A stretch of 64,000 nt of DNA, from NCBI RefSeq assembly GCF_016834655.1, contig NZ_JAENHP010000006.1:124001-188000 (forward strand), given 5' to 3'. A model generated the notes under the pieces. It did not search any database. It saw nothing but the letters and a program-made list of their open reading frames with translations, and was not told where the DNA came from. Of this stretch, positions 35,026 to 44,492 are shown piece after piece. A program made the position numbers and the translations under genes. This DNA comes from Paractinoplanes ovalisporus. Its GTDB lineage: Bacteria > Actinomycetota > Actinomycetes > Mycobacteriales > Micromonosporaceae. Numbering within the stretch: position 1 is the stretch's first letter; each line of letters starts with the position of its first letter.

Positions 35026-38000
35026 GTGTCCGAGTGGGAGCCGGCTACGGACGCCGAGGTCGCTATGCGCGATGCTTTGCGCACCGACGACCAGGAGTCG
35101 TACTTCCGTATTCTCTCCGGCGTTGACCTGCTCTTACCCGTCTCCGCCGATGCGCTCGCGGGTCTCGCGCCGCTCGGCTGGGGCACGTGGAGCACGGGCG
35201 GCCGCACACACGTGCTGGCCTTCACGTCGACGTCAGCATTGCAGGCCTGCCTGGCCGACTACACGGGTTCGGCCCGTCGCGTGCCGTACGCGGAGCTCGC
35301 CAACACCTGGCCCAACCTCGAGTGGTGGCTGGCCGTCAACCCCGGCCTGCCGATCGAGGGATATCTGCCGGCCTGGTTCGTGGCCCAGCTCTCGCGCGGC
35401 GACCTGAGGCTGCCGACCCGCGGCCCGGGCCGCGCCGAGTCCTCGACCAGCTCGGGCAAGATGCAGGACCTCCAAGCCGCCGCGATGGCTGCCAACGCGG
35501 CCGCCGCCCGCACCGAGGAGCCGGCCCGTCCGGGCGGCCCCACCCACGAGGGCCAGCCGCTCACCGCGGCCACGGGTTCCTACCCGCAATATCCGACGCC
35601 GGCCGCCGCCTCCTACGGTCAGGCCGCTGCCGCTTCCTACGGTCAGGCCCCGGCCGCCTACGGCCAGGCCGCTGCGAACACGTACGGCGGCGCTTACGCC
35701 CACGGACCGGGCGAGCCCCCGGCCAGCGACCTGCCCACCCGCACGCCCTCCGGCCCGTACGGCCAGCCCGGGCAGCAGTCTCCCGCCGGCGGTCTGCCGA
35801 CGCGGACGCCATCGCCCGGCCCGGGTCAGGCCGAGCCTCCGGCCTACGGTCAGTCTCCGGCCGGTGGTCTGCCGACACGGACGCCGTCGCCCGGCTTCGG
35901 TCAGGCCGAGCCGGGCGGTCTCCCGACCCGTACGTCTTCGCCCGGCTTCGGTCAGGCCGAGCCGGGTGGGCTGCCGACCCGCACGCCGTCCGCCGCCGGT
36001 GGCCTGCCCGCTCGCACGGCCCCGGCCGCGTTCGGCCAGCAGCCGTCGAGTGCCCCGCCCGCGGCCGACCGCCCGGCGAGCGCCCCTCCGGTCTACGGCC
36101 GTCCGGCGAGTGCGCCGCCCGCAGCCGACCGCCCGGCGAGCGCCCCACCCGTCTACGGCCGCCCGGCCGGCGCGCCGCCCGCAGCCGACCGTCCCGCGAG
36201 CGCTCCTCCGGTCTACGGCCGCCCGGCCAGCGCCCCTCCGGCGTACGGTCAGCCGACGAGCCCGCCGCCCGCGAGCGCACCCCCGGCGTTCGGCCAGCCC
36301 GCAAGCGCGCCGCCCGCATACGGCCAGCCCACAAGCCCGCCCGCATACGGCCAGCCCACGAGCCCGGCGGCCTATGGCCAGCCCGCGAGCCCGGCTGCGC
36401 CCGGCCACGCTCCGGTCCGTCCCGGCGGCTTGGAAGCGCCGGCTTCGCCCGCCGAGGCCCGGCCCGAGCAGGTCGGCCCGAGCGGTCTTCCGGTCCGCAC
36501 CCCCGGCACGGTGCTGCCGAGCGGTCTGCCGTCGCGCAGCCCGAGCGCGGCGCCGGCCTCCAGCCCGGCGTCGGCCCCGCCCGCGCCCGCCGTGGTGCCC
36601 CCGGCCTATCAGGCGCCGGCGGTTCCGCCGACGGGTGGCCGCCCGACGTCGATGGACGAGAGCGCGCTCGCCGCCCTCCAGGACCCGAGCGGTCCGCTCC
36701 CGGTCCGCACCCCGATGGCGCAGACCCCGCCGCCGCCGGACAACTTCGCCCCGCACAACCCGGACGAGACGCCGTTCGACCCGAGCTGGTCGGCGTCGGC
36801 CCCGCCCGCGAGCCCGCGCAGCAGCGCCCTGACCGACCTGCCGCGTCGCAAGCCCGCCGAGAACGGCCAGTCGGCCGGCTTCCCGCAGGGCCCGGCCTCG
36901 GCCCAGGCCGCAGCCGCCCAGCGCCAGCCCTCGGCGATGCCGCCGATCTCGGCACCTCCGGCTCCGGCGGCATCAGCGGCCCCGTACGCCCCGCCCGGAA
37001 GCCCCGCCGGCAGCCCGCCGGCCGGAAGCCCCGGAAGCCCGCCGTCCGGAATGTCGTCGGCGGGACTGCCGCAGAGGGGCGCGTCCCAGGCCGGAATGCC
37101 GCCCGCCACAACGTCGCCGGCGGGAATGCCTACCGAGCCCAGCCCGGGCTTCGGAACCCCGCTGCCCCGCCGGCAGGCGACGTCGCCGGCCGAGCGCCCC
37201 GGTCTCACGTCGTTCCCGGCGTTCCAGACCAAGTCCGAGGCCGCCGCCCCGCAGCCGATGGCCCCGCCGGTCATCCCGGGCTCGCCCGGCAGCGACCGCC
37301 CGGCCCGGCTCGGCGCCCAGCCCTCGTTCGAGAACCCGGCCCCGCTGAGCCCGCCGCCCGCGCCGAAGGTCGACTTCCACCCGGCCAACGACGTCGAGCA
37401 GGACCTCTTCGACGCCGCGAGCGTGCACAACACCGACACCTTCCTGTCGACGCTGCTGCTCGCCACCGTGCTCGTCCCGGTCGCGAACCACTCCCGCCCG
37501 GGCAGCGCGCCCGGCGAGTCCGGCTTCGCGTTCCGCACCGAGCAGATCGACGGCGAGACCTTCCTGGTCGTCTTCACCAGCAAAGACAGGCTGGACGAGC
37601 ACCACACCGCGCCGACCCGCACGGTGGGGGTCAAGTTCGTCGACCTGATCCGCAACTGGCCCGACCCGGCCTGGTCGTTCGCGGTCAACCCGGACGGCCC
37701 GATCGGCGCCAAGTACCCCGGACCGCAGGTCATCGCGCTGGCCAGCTGGGCCGCCGAATCCGGCCTGGGCAACGACGCCGACGGCCCGGTCGAGGACACC
37801 CCGGTGCCCGCGCCCGAGCCCGCCAGCGACGACAAGCAGCACGCCACGGTCATGCAGAAGACCCTGCCGCCGGACCAGGTCGACTACTACCTCGAACGCG
37901 GCTACGACCGGGTGGCCGGGTTCGTGCACCGCGCGACCGAGGTCGAACACCTGCGGACGCCGGCGGAACTGCTCGGCGCCCTGGGCCTGAGCTACGACAC

Positions 38001-38322
38001 CTCACCGCACCAGGCCGACGCCAAGGAGGCGTACGTCCTGCGCTGGCCCGCCTATCGTCCGAGCCTCTACCGGATCCCGTACGGCGGTCAGAACGAGCAG
38101 GCCCTGCGCGCGATGGACGGCTGGGTCATCGAGCGCGCGCCCTTCCGGGGCAACGGTTTCGCGCCCGGCGAGGGCCGCGACGTGATCGCCGAGTTCAAGG
38201 TGGACAGTGTCCGCCTGCCGCACGGCGCGCAGCTGTGGCGCATCGACGTCGACGGCAACGAGCGCATGGTCGCGATCTTCGACAACGACGGTCCGCTCTG
38301 GCGCCGGGTGGGTGAGCAGTGA
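35026..38322 (+). CDS. Giant SseB / proline-rich / SseB protein
   Basis: About 1098 residues. An SseB-like domain lies at about 8-130 (TDDQESYFRILSGVDLLLPVSAD). A linker of 650 residues follows, rich in Pro, Ala, Gly and Ser. It holds tandem LPTRTPSPGFGQAEPGG units near 240-330 and SAPP-xYGRPA/AADRPA units near 335-450. A second SseB-like domain occupies about 780-905 (DVEQDLFDAASVHNTDTFLSTLLLATVLVPV), then a conserved C-terminal domain of about 155 residues from MQKTLPPDQVDYYLERGYDRV. There is no signal peptide. GTG 35026 has GGAGAGG 6 nt upstream; a GTG at 35020 is the alternative. It is coupled to the next gene by a stop/start overlap and lies beside ESX genes, so a role in type VII secretion is possible but unproven. 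Confidence 0.85.
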   Translation: MSEWEPATDAEVAMRDALRTDDQESYFRILSGVDLLLPVSADALAGLAPLGWGTWSTGGRTHVLAFTSTSALQACLADYTGSARRVPYAELANTWPNLEWWLAVNPGLPIEGYLPAWFVAQLSRGDLRLPTRGPGRAESSTSSGKMQDLQAAAMAANAAAARTEEPARPGGPTHEGQPLTAATGSYPQYPTPAAASYGQAAAASYGQAPAAYGQAAANTYGGAYAHGPGEPPASDLPTRTPSGPYGQPGQQSPAGGLPTRTPSPGPGQAEPPAYGQSPAGGLPTRTPSPGFGQAEPGGLPTRTSSPGFGQAEPGGLPTRTPSAAGGLPARTAPAAFGQQPSSAPPAADRPASAPPVYGRPASAPPAADRPASAPPVYGRPAGAPPAADRPASAPPVYGRPASAPPAYGQPTSPPPASAPPAFGQPASAPPAYGQPTSPPAYGQPTSPAAYGQPASPAAPGHAPVRPGGLEAPASPAEARPEQVGPSGLPVRTPGTVLPSGLPSRSPSAAPASSPASAPPAPAVVPPAYQAPAVPPTGGRPTSMDESALAALQDPSGPLPVRTPMAQTPPPPDNFAPHNPDETPFDPSWSASAPPASPRSSALTDLPRRKPAENGQSAGFPQGPASAQAAAAQRQPSAMPPISAPPAPAASAAPYAPPGSPAGSPPAGSPGSPPSGMSSAGLPQRGASQAGMPPATTSPAGMPTEPSPGFGTPLPRRQATSPAERPGLTSFPAFQTKSEAAAPQPMAPPVIPGSPGSDRPARLGAQPSFENPAPLSPPPAPKVDFHPANDVEQDLFDAASVHNTDTFLSTLLLATVLVPVANHSRPGSAPGESGFAFRTEQIDGETFLVVFTSKDRLDEHHTAPTRTVGVKFVDLIRNWPDPAWSFAVNPDGPIGAKYPGPQVIALASWAAESGLGNDADGPVEDTPVPAPEPASDDKQHATVMQKTLPPDQVDYYLERGYDRVAGFVHRATEVEHLRTPAELLGALGLSYDTSPHQADAKEAYVLRWPAYRPSLYRIPYGGQNEQALRAMDGWVIERAPFRGNGFAPGEGRDVIAEFKVDSVRLPHGAQLWRIDVDGNERMVAIFDNDGPLWRRVGEQ

Positions 38323-38684
38323 TGCGTGACGGCTACGTGGTCGCCTGGCAGGGCAGCGAATACGACGCGGCGCCGGACGGCGACAACGTGCGGATCTATC
38401 GCACCGACCCGGCCGACGGCTTCGACGAGGTGCGTCCGGGCCGCTATTCGCGGGTGCTGACCCCCGAGGAGTACGACGAACTGGTCTACGTCCGCACCAC
38501 GTGCACGTGGCGTGGCGCCCCGTTCATCGTGCTCGCCGAGGCCAACGCGTGGTTGCGGGTGGAGTACACCGGCGGTCGCGCGCCGATCGCCCGCCAGCTG
38601 GGCCTGGAGGAGTTCGACTTCGGGGTCTACCAGGGCTGGGCGCCGCTCCACGAGGTCTCCGACCTCCACGAGCAGCGCATCTGA
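38319..38684 (+). CDS. Small partner protein of the giant SseB protein
   Basis: A 121-residue protein starting MMRDGYVVAWQGSEYDAAPDGDNVRIYRTDP and ending DLHEQRI. It is acidic and soluble, with no cysteine-rich motif apart from a single CTW. It starts inside the stop codon of the SseB gene (GTGATG overlap), so the two are translationally coupled and probably act together. The size, acidity and coupling resemble an immunity or chaperone partner, but I do not recognise the family and make no firm claim. Its last 24 bases are copied three more times downstream. Confidence 0.75.
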   Translation: MMRDGYVVAWQGSEYDAAPDGDNVRIYRTDPADGFDEVRPGRYSRVLTPEEYDELVYVRTTCTWRGAPFIVLAEANAWLRVEYTGGRAPIARQLGLEEFDFGVYQGWAPLHEVSDLHEQRI

Positions 38685-38760
38685 AGACCTTCACGAGCAG
38701 CGCATCTGAAGACCTTCACGAGCAGCGCATCTGAAGACCTTTACGAGCAGCGCATCTGAG
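38661..38760 (+). repeat. Four 25-bp tandem copies of a gene's 3' end with stop codon
   Basis: Units at 38661-38685, 38686-38710, 38711-38735 and 38736-38760, differing only at the sixth or seventh base and the last base. Each encodes Asp-Leu-His(or Tyr)-Glu-Gln-Arg-Ile-stop. Because 25 is one more than a multiple of three, the copies put the same tail and stop into all three reading frames. The array ends 3 bp before the stop of the convergent hydrolase gene. Confidence 0.95.
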
Positions 38761-38763
38761 GCG

Positions 38764-39687
38764 CTAGTTGGTCTTCAGCCAGCGCAGCACTTCGCCGGTG
38801 ACCACGTCGGTCGCCTCCTGGTGCAGGAAGTGTCCGACGTCGGGGATCAGCCTCCACTCGTACGGCGCAAGAACGTAGCGCCCCGACCCCTGCGCGGTGC
38901 GGGGGAGGGTAGCCGTGTCGAGCCCGCCGTGCAGTTGCAGCGTCGGCGTGACCAGGGGCTTCTGCATCAGCTTGACGAAGCGGTAGCCCTGCAGGCGGAG
39001 GGCACTGCGGAACACCCAGCGGTAGGCCTCCAGGGCGCAGAACGCCGCCTGCGGGATCTGCATGGCCTCACGGCAGCGGGCCACGTAGTCCTTGAAGTCG
39101 GGCGTCTCTCTCCACTGCGGACTGGTCCAGTTGGTCATGAGCTCGCCCACCATCGCCGCGTCGTCGCGGGTGAGGACGTGTTCGTAGCGCGGCACCTGGA
39201 AGCGCAGCACGGCCGAGGAGGCGGCGAACTGGCCGCGCGGGTCGGCGAACAGCGCCGCCCGCAACCGCAGCGGGTGGGCCGCACCGAGCACGACCAGCCG
39301 GTTGACCAGTTTGGGGTGGAAGGCGGCGGCGGCCCAGCCGATCATGCCGCCGGCGCCGGCCCCGACGATCGTCGCGTTGCGTTCGCCGAGCGCCCGGATC
39401 AGCCCGGTGACGTCGGCCGCCATCGTGTAGCCGTCGTAACCCCGTGGCGGCTTGTCGCTCGCGCCGTAGCCCCGGAGGTCGATCGCGGCCGCCCGGAAGC
39501 CCGCGTCGGCGATGCGGGGCAGCACGTCGTGCCACGCCCACCAGAACTCCGGGAAGCCGTGGAGGAAGAGCACCAGCGGGCCGGTGCCGGCCTCGACGAC
39601 GTGGAAGCGGCTGCCGTTGGCACCGACGAAGCGATGGGTCCAGGGTCCGTCCACCAGCACGCACGACTCGTCCACCCGACCGCCCAT
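38764..39687 (-). CDS. Alpha/beta-fold hydrolase with no visible nucleophile
   Basis: A 307-residue protein of the epoxide-hydrolase/haloalkane-dehalogenase branch. The oxyanion motif HGFPEFWWAW is at residues 43-52, LRGYGASDKP follows near 71, and the final histidine is in IPDVGHFLHQE. The nucleophile elbow, normally VGHDWGG or GxSxG, reads VGAGAGG (108-114). The nucleophile position is Gly111, so ordinary ester or epoxide hydrolysis is not expected. The ATG at 39687 has GGAGG just upstream; the frame is open to 39741. It converges with the SseB partner gene. It may be a non-hydrolytic member or use another chemistry. Confidence 0.85.
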   Translation of the reverse strand: MGGRVDESCVLVDGPWTHRFVGANGSRFHVVEAGTGPLVLFLHGFPEFWWAWHDVLPRIADAGFRAAAIDLRGYGASDKPPRGYDGYTMAADVTGLIRALGERNATIVGAGAGGMIGWAAAAFHPKLVNRLVVLGAAHPLRLRAALFADPRGQFAASSAVLRFQVPRYEHVLTRDDAAMVGELMTNWTSPQWRETPDFKDYVARCREAMQIPQAAFCALEAYRWVFRSALRLQGYRFVKLMQKPLVTPTLQLHGGLDTATLPRTAQGSGRYVLAPYEWRLIPDVGHFLHQEATDVVTGEVLRWLKTN

Positions 39688-39780
39688 GGCCTCCAGCCTA
39701 GGCGTTCGGGTCGAGCGCGACCGCGCGGCGGCCGCAACCAACGCGCGACGGGCCGGTGGCGGGCGTAACCGGGCCGAAAC

Positions 39781-40275
39781 TCAGTCGGATCCGATCATCA
39801 CGCGGTCGAGGACGGCCGGCTTGCCGGAGCCGCAGTCGACCGGGGTCTTGCCGGGGGTGATTCGGGCCTGCACGTGGTCACCCTTGGCCAGCGGCAGCGG
39901 CTTCTTGGAGTAGACCGACCAGGCCACGCCGTCTTCGGACTTCAGGCCGTAGCAGGGCCCGGAGCCGCCCTTGGTGACGGTCGCGGTGATCGAGCCGACG
40001 CGCAGCTGCGAGAGGTCGCCCGGCGCCGGGGCGGCGATGTCAGCCGGGCGGCTGGGCGGCGGAAGGGGCGAGCTGTCGCTGTCGGCGGGCTGGCCGGGCG
40101 GCGCGTTGGGATCGGCGGCGGCCGGCGGCGCCTCCGACCCGGTGACCGTGCCGGGGGAGGGCGAGACGGCGGGGCCGGTGCCTCCGGCCGGTGTCACGTC
40201 GTCGCGTGAGCAGCCGCCGACCAGCAGCAAGGCCAGTGCCAGCGCACCGGCGACGCCCGCGGTGGACCTGACCAT
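39781..40275 (-). CDS. Putative secreted lipoprotein
   Basis: A 164-residue protein with a lipoprotein signal peptide: MVRSTAGVAGALALALLLVGGC, lipobox LVGGC with the lipidated cysteine near residue 22. A Pro/Ser/Ala-rich linker of about 65 residues follows, then a compact C-terminal domain (about 85-164) that reads VGSITATVTKGGSGPCYGLKSEDGVAWSVYSKKPLPLAKGDHVQARITPGKTPVDCGSGK, with two cysteines that could bridge. It looks like a small beta-barrel. The ATG at 40275 is chosen because the signal peptide begins there. No family with known function was recognised. It is separated from acs by the terminator at 40359. Confidence 0.8.
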   Translation of the reverse strand: MVRSTAGVAGALALALLLVGGCSRDDVTPAGGTGPAVSPSPGTVTGSEAPPAAADPNAPPGQPADSDSSPLPPPSRPADIAAPAPGDLSQLRVGSITATVTKGGSGPCYGLKSEDGVAWSVYSKKPLPLAKGDHVQARITPGKTPVDCGSGKPAVLDRVMIGSD

Positions 40276-40358
40276 GACCTGTACCCCCGTGACCGACGAT
40301 CGCGGCCGACCCGGACCGCGGCGCAAAGCGTAACGGTTTCACGTCGTGCGTGGGGTAC

Positions 40359-40389
40359 CGCGGCGCCCGGGGTGGTCCCGGGCGCCGCG
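40359..40389 (-). terminator. Terminator after acetyl-CoA synthetase gene
   Basis: CGCGGCGCCCGGG (40359-40371) is exactly complementary to 40377-40389, a 13-bp stem around a GTGGT loop. It lies 10 bp beyond the acs stop on the minus strand. Confidence 0.85.
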
Positions 40390-40398
40390 TCAAAGGCG

Positions 40399-42390
<1,992 letters not shown>

Positions 42391-42591
42391 GAGGGCGGCT
42401 CCTCTTCACTGCTGACCCGGGCATCTTCGTTGCACACTAGTTGCGCCGATGGACACCGGCGAGGGTTGTGCGGCTGTGCGCGCCAGAACGTCCCGCACGC
42501 GCGCCGGGTGACCATTAGCTGATTGATACTGCGCGAATCTTGCCAGTTCTGAGCCCGTTTGTGCAGCCCATGTTTCGACCGTTTTACCGGC

Positions 42592-42597
42592 TACGGT
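42592..42597 (+). promoter_or_regulatory. Leaderless-type -10 of the Fic-like gene
   Basis: TACGGT ends 6 nt before the GTG at 42604. No Shine-Dalgarno sequence precedes the gene. This spacing is characteristic of leaderless transcripts. No clear -35 was found. Confidence 0.45.
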
Positions 42598-42603
42598 GTT
42601 CCC

Positions 42604-43335
42604 GTGGATCCACTATCCCCGCTACTCGATCTTGCCGACGTCGCTCCCGCCCTGGCTGAGGCCCGTGAGCGTGTCGACGCCGCGATGCGGCACCGGGCGC
42701 TGCGCCGGCACGGCGGTCAGGTGGCGGCCGAGGCCAGTCTTCGCGCAGCCGTGGCGAGCGCCGCGCTCGAGGGTCATCCCTACGAGCTTGATGACGTACG
42801 CGGGGGGACCGTCACCGATCCCGTCGTGCAGGGGGCGTTGCGGGTCGCCGAGGGCGTGGGCGGGCTGGTCGACCTCTGGCCCCGCGCGCCGCGCCAGGTG
42901 CTGGCCAAGCTGCACGTGCTCGCCGCCGGGGGCGTGGTGCCGCCGGCCGAGCTGGGCCGGCTCACCGGGGCGGCCGACCGCGTCGACATGCTCGCCGGCC
43001 TGGTCGCGGGCAACGACCGTACGCCTCCGCTCCTGCTCGCCGCGATCGTGCACGCCGAACTGATCACGCTGCGGCCGTTCGCCGGTCCGGCCGGTGTCGT
43101 GGCCCGGGCCGCCGCCCGTCTGACGCTGATCAGCCGCGGATTCGATCCGCGAGGTTTGGTGGCGGTGGAAGTGGGGCATCAGGCCCGGGAACCGGAGTAC
43201 GTCGGTTCGGCCGGCGCCTATGCCACCGGCACGCCCGACGGGGTGCGGTCGTGGCTGCGTCACTACGCCGCCGCGGTCACCGTCGCCGCCGACGACATCA
43301 CCGCTATCGGTGACGATGTCCTGGCATCCGTATGA
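42604..43335 (+). CDS. Fic-fold protein with degenerate active site
   Basis: A 243-residue protein that follows the layout of Fic AMP-transferases. The inhibitory-helix motif (S/T)xxxE(G/N) is intact as Ser52-x3-Glu56-Gly57 (ASAALEGHPYELDDV). The catalytic loop, normally HPFx(D/E)GNGRxxR, reads RPFAGPAGVVAR at 157-168. The catalytic His is Arg157, and the metal-binding acid, the Asn and the first Arg are gone. It is therefore probably not an AMP-transferase; a binding or regulatory role is more likely. GTG 42604 follows a leaderless-type -10. It is divergent from acs; similar proteins sit next to acs in other actinomycetes as far as I recall, but I could not check this. Confidence 0.8.
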   Translation: MDPLSPLLDLADVAPALAEARERVDAAMRHRALRRHGGQVAAEASLRAAVASAALEGHPYELDDVRGGTVTDPVVQGALRVAEGVGGLVDLWPRAPRQVLAKLHVLAAGGVVPPAELGRLTGAADRVDMLAGLVAGNDRTPPLLLAAIVHAELITLRPFAGPAGVVARAAARLTLISRGFDPRGLVAVEVGHQAREPEYVGSAGAYATGTPDGVRSWLRHYAAAVTVAADDITAIGDDVLASV

Positions 43336-43390
43336 CCGGACGTTGAACCATGCATTTGTGCGGACAGCGGAAGTGATCGCCGGCGGCTTC

Positions 43391-43396
43391 TAGACT
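43391..43396 (+). promoter_or_regulatory. Leaderless-type -10 of the PH-domain gene
   Basis: TAGACT ends 7 nt before the GTG at 43404, and there is no Shine-Dalgarno sequence. A leaderless transcript is likely. The -35 is not clear. Confidence 0.45.
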
Positions 43397-43403
43397 TTGT
43401 CGC

Positions 43404-43877
43404 GTGGAGACGTGGGAGCGCCCGTACTCGCCCGGCGCCGGTCGCTGGCTGGTCATCGGGTGGGAAGCCTTCGCCCTGGGCCTGGTCGCCTGGACCTCGA
43501 TCGAGACGTTCGCGCTGGGCTGGCACGGCGTTCGCCTGCTGACCTGCGCGCTCGCTGTTCTCTGGGTGCTCGGGGCCTACCGGATCATGCAGATGGGCGC
43601 CTACGTCAGCGACGGTGGGCTGCGCATCCACGGCCTGCTGCGCTCGCGCACGATTCCGTGGGAAGACATTGCCCACGTACGTCTCCACGAGGCCAGCCAC
43701 CGGATCGGTCCCTGGAAGATTCCCAGCGGCATGACCGTGCTGGTCGAGCGGCGCGACGGCTCGACCATCAACACCGAACTGTGGGCGCAGGGAGTCGATT
43801 TCCACTCGCGGCCCAAGCTGTTCCGCGCCGTCTATCACGAGCTGCGGAACCGGCACCTGGCCGCGCAGAACGCCTGA
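43404..43877 (+). CDS. PH-domain (bPH) membrane protein
   Basis: A 157-residue protein. Two transmembrane helices occupy about residues 12-60 (WLVIGWEAFALGLVAWTSIETFALGWHGVRLLTCALAVLWVLGAY). A bacterial PH domain follows (about 65-150), with GLRIHGLLRSRTIPWEDIAHVRL typical of this family. The function is unknown; such proteins may sense or organise the membrane. The GTG follows a leaderless-type -10. It stands alone on its strand. Its end, ELRNRHLAAQNA, is duplicated in the spacer downstream. Confidence 0.85.
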   Translation: METWERPYSPGAGRWLVIGWEAFALGLVAWTSIETFALGWHGVRLLTCALAVLWVLGAYRIMQMGAYVSDGGLRIHGLLRSRTIPWEDIAHVRLHEASHRIGPWKIPSGMTVLVERRDGSTINTELWAQGVDFHSRPKLFRAVYHELRNRHLAAQNA

Positions 43878-43994
43878 CGGTTCTGGGCCCTCTTCCGCGA
43901 GCACCGCAACCGGCACCGGGCCGTCCTTTGTGACGGGGCTGCGGAACCGGCGCTGGGCATCTTTGTCACGGGCTGCGGAACCGGCGCCTGACCG
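43839..43994 (+). repeat. Tandem copies of the PH gene's 3' end
   Basis: Copy 1 is the gene end from GAGCTGCGGAACCGGCACC to TGACGG (43839-43880). Copies 2 (43899-43937), 3 (43938-43971) and 4 (43972-43994) keep the core CTGCGGAACCGGC or CACCGCAACCGGC and end in TGACGGG, TCACGG and TGACCG. Units are 39, 34 and 23 bp and have diverged by deletion. Confidence 0.8.
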
Positions 43995-44492
43995 TGGAGA
44001 AATTTAGAGCCGGCGTCCCTTGAGGGGCGCCGGCTGCTGCGCGTCCGGACCGGGTTATCAAGCGTGCACCTGGGTCGTTGTCGCCAGTCCACGAGCCTCG
44101 CGGCTCCTCGATCGGAGCCCAGGGGGCCGCGGTCCCGACGCAACGTGCCTGCCGTGGCTGATCGCGCGTGGGTTCCCGGTGGCCGTGCACGATTTCCGCT
44201 GCCGGCCGACCGGAAACCCGGCCCTTCGGCGACGAACCTCGCCAGTTCTTTCTACGCCCGACGGGGCATGATCGCCAGAGCTTCGGCCCGGCAAAACTGG
44301 CTTTCGGTATTAGTCAGACCAAAGCCATTCGCGCTGCTCATTGGGGTTGCGCACGCGGGCGCGATCACTGAGCGCAACGCGCACAGATACGCATCGTCTC
44401 CGGCTGAACGGTATTCACGCAAGGGTCGGAACGCGCCCGGCACCTCGGAAAATCGCCGGCCCTCAGCCCGTACGGGGAAATGGTCTTGATCT
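43878..44492. other. 615-bp spacer between PH gene and HAD gene (convergent)
   Basis: The left 115 bp is the repeat array. A good terminator hairpin follows at 44008. From 44040 to 44492 no gene, RNA or regulatory site was recognised on either strand; the short open frames are Arg/Ser-rich and not credible. Confidence 0.6.
44008..44035 (+). terminator. Terminator after the PH gene
   Basis: AGCCGGCGTCCC (44008-44019) pairs with GGGGCGCCGGCT (44024-44035) through one G-U pair around a TTGA loop, a 12-bp stem. It lies just after the repeat array. Confidence 0.8.

Noticed and set aside
38661..38760. CRISPR-like or attachment-site repeat
   Set aside because: Units are directly adjacent, contain the gene's own final codons and have no spacers or integrase nearby.
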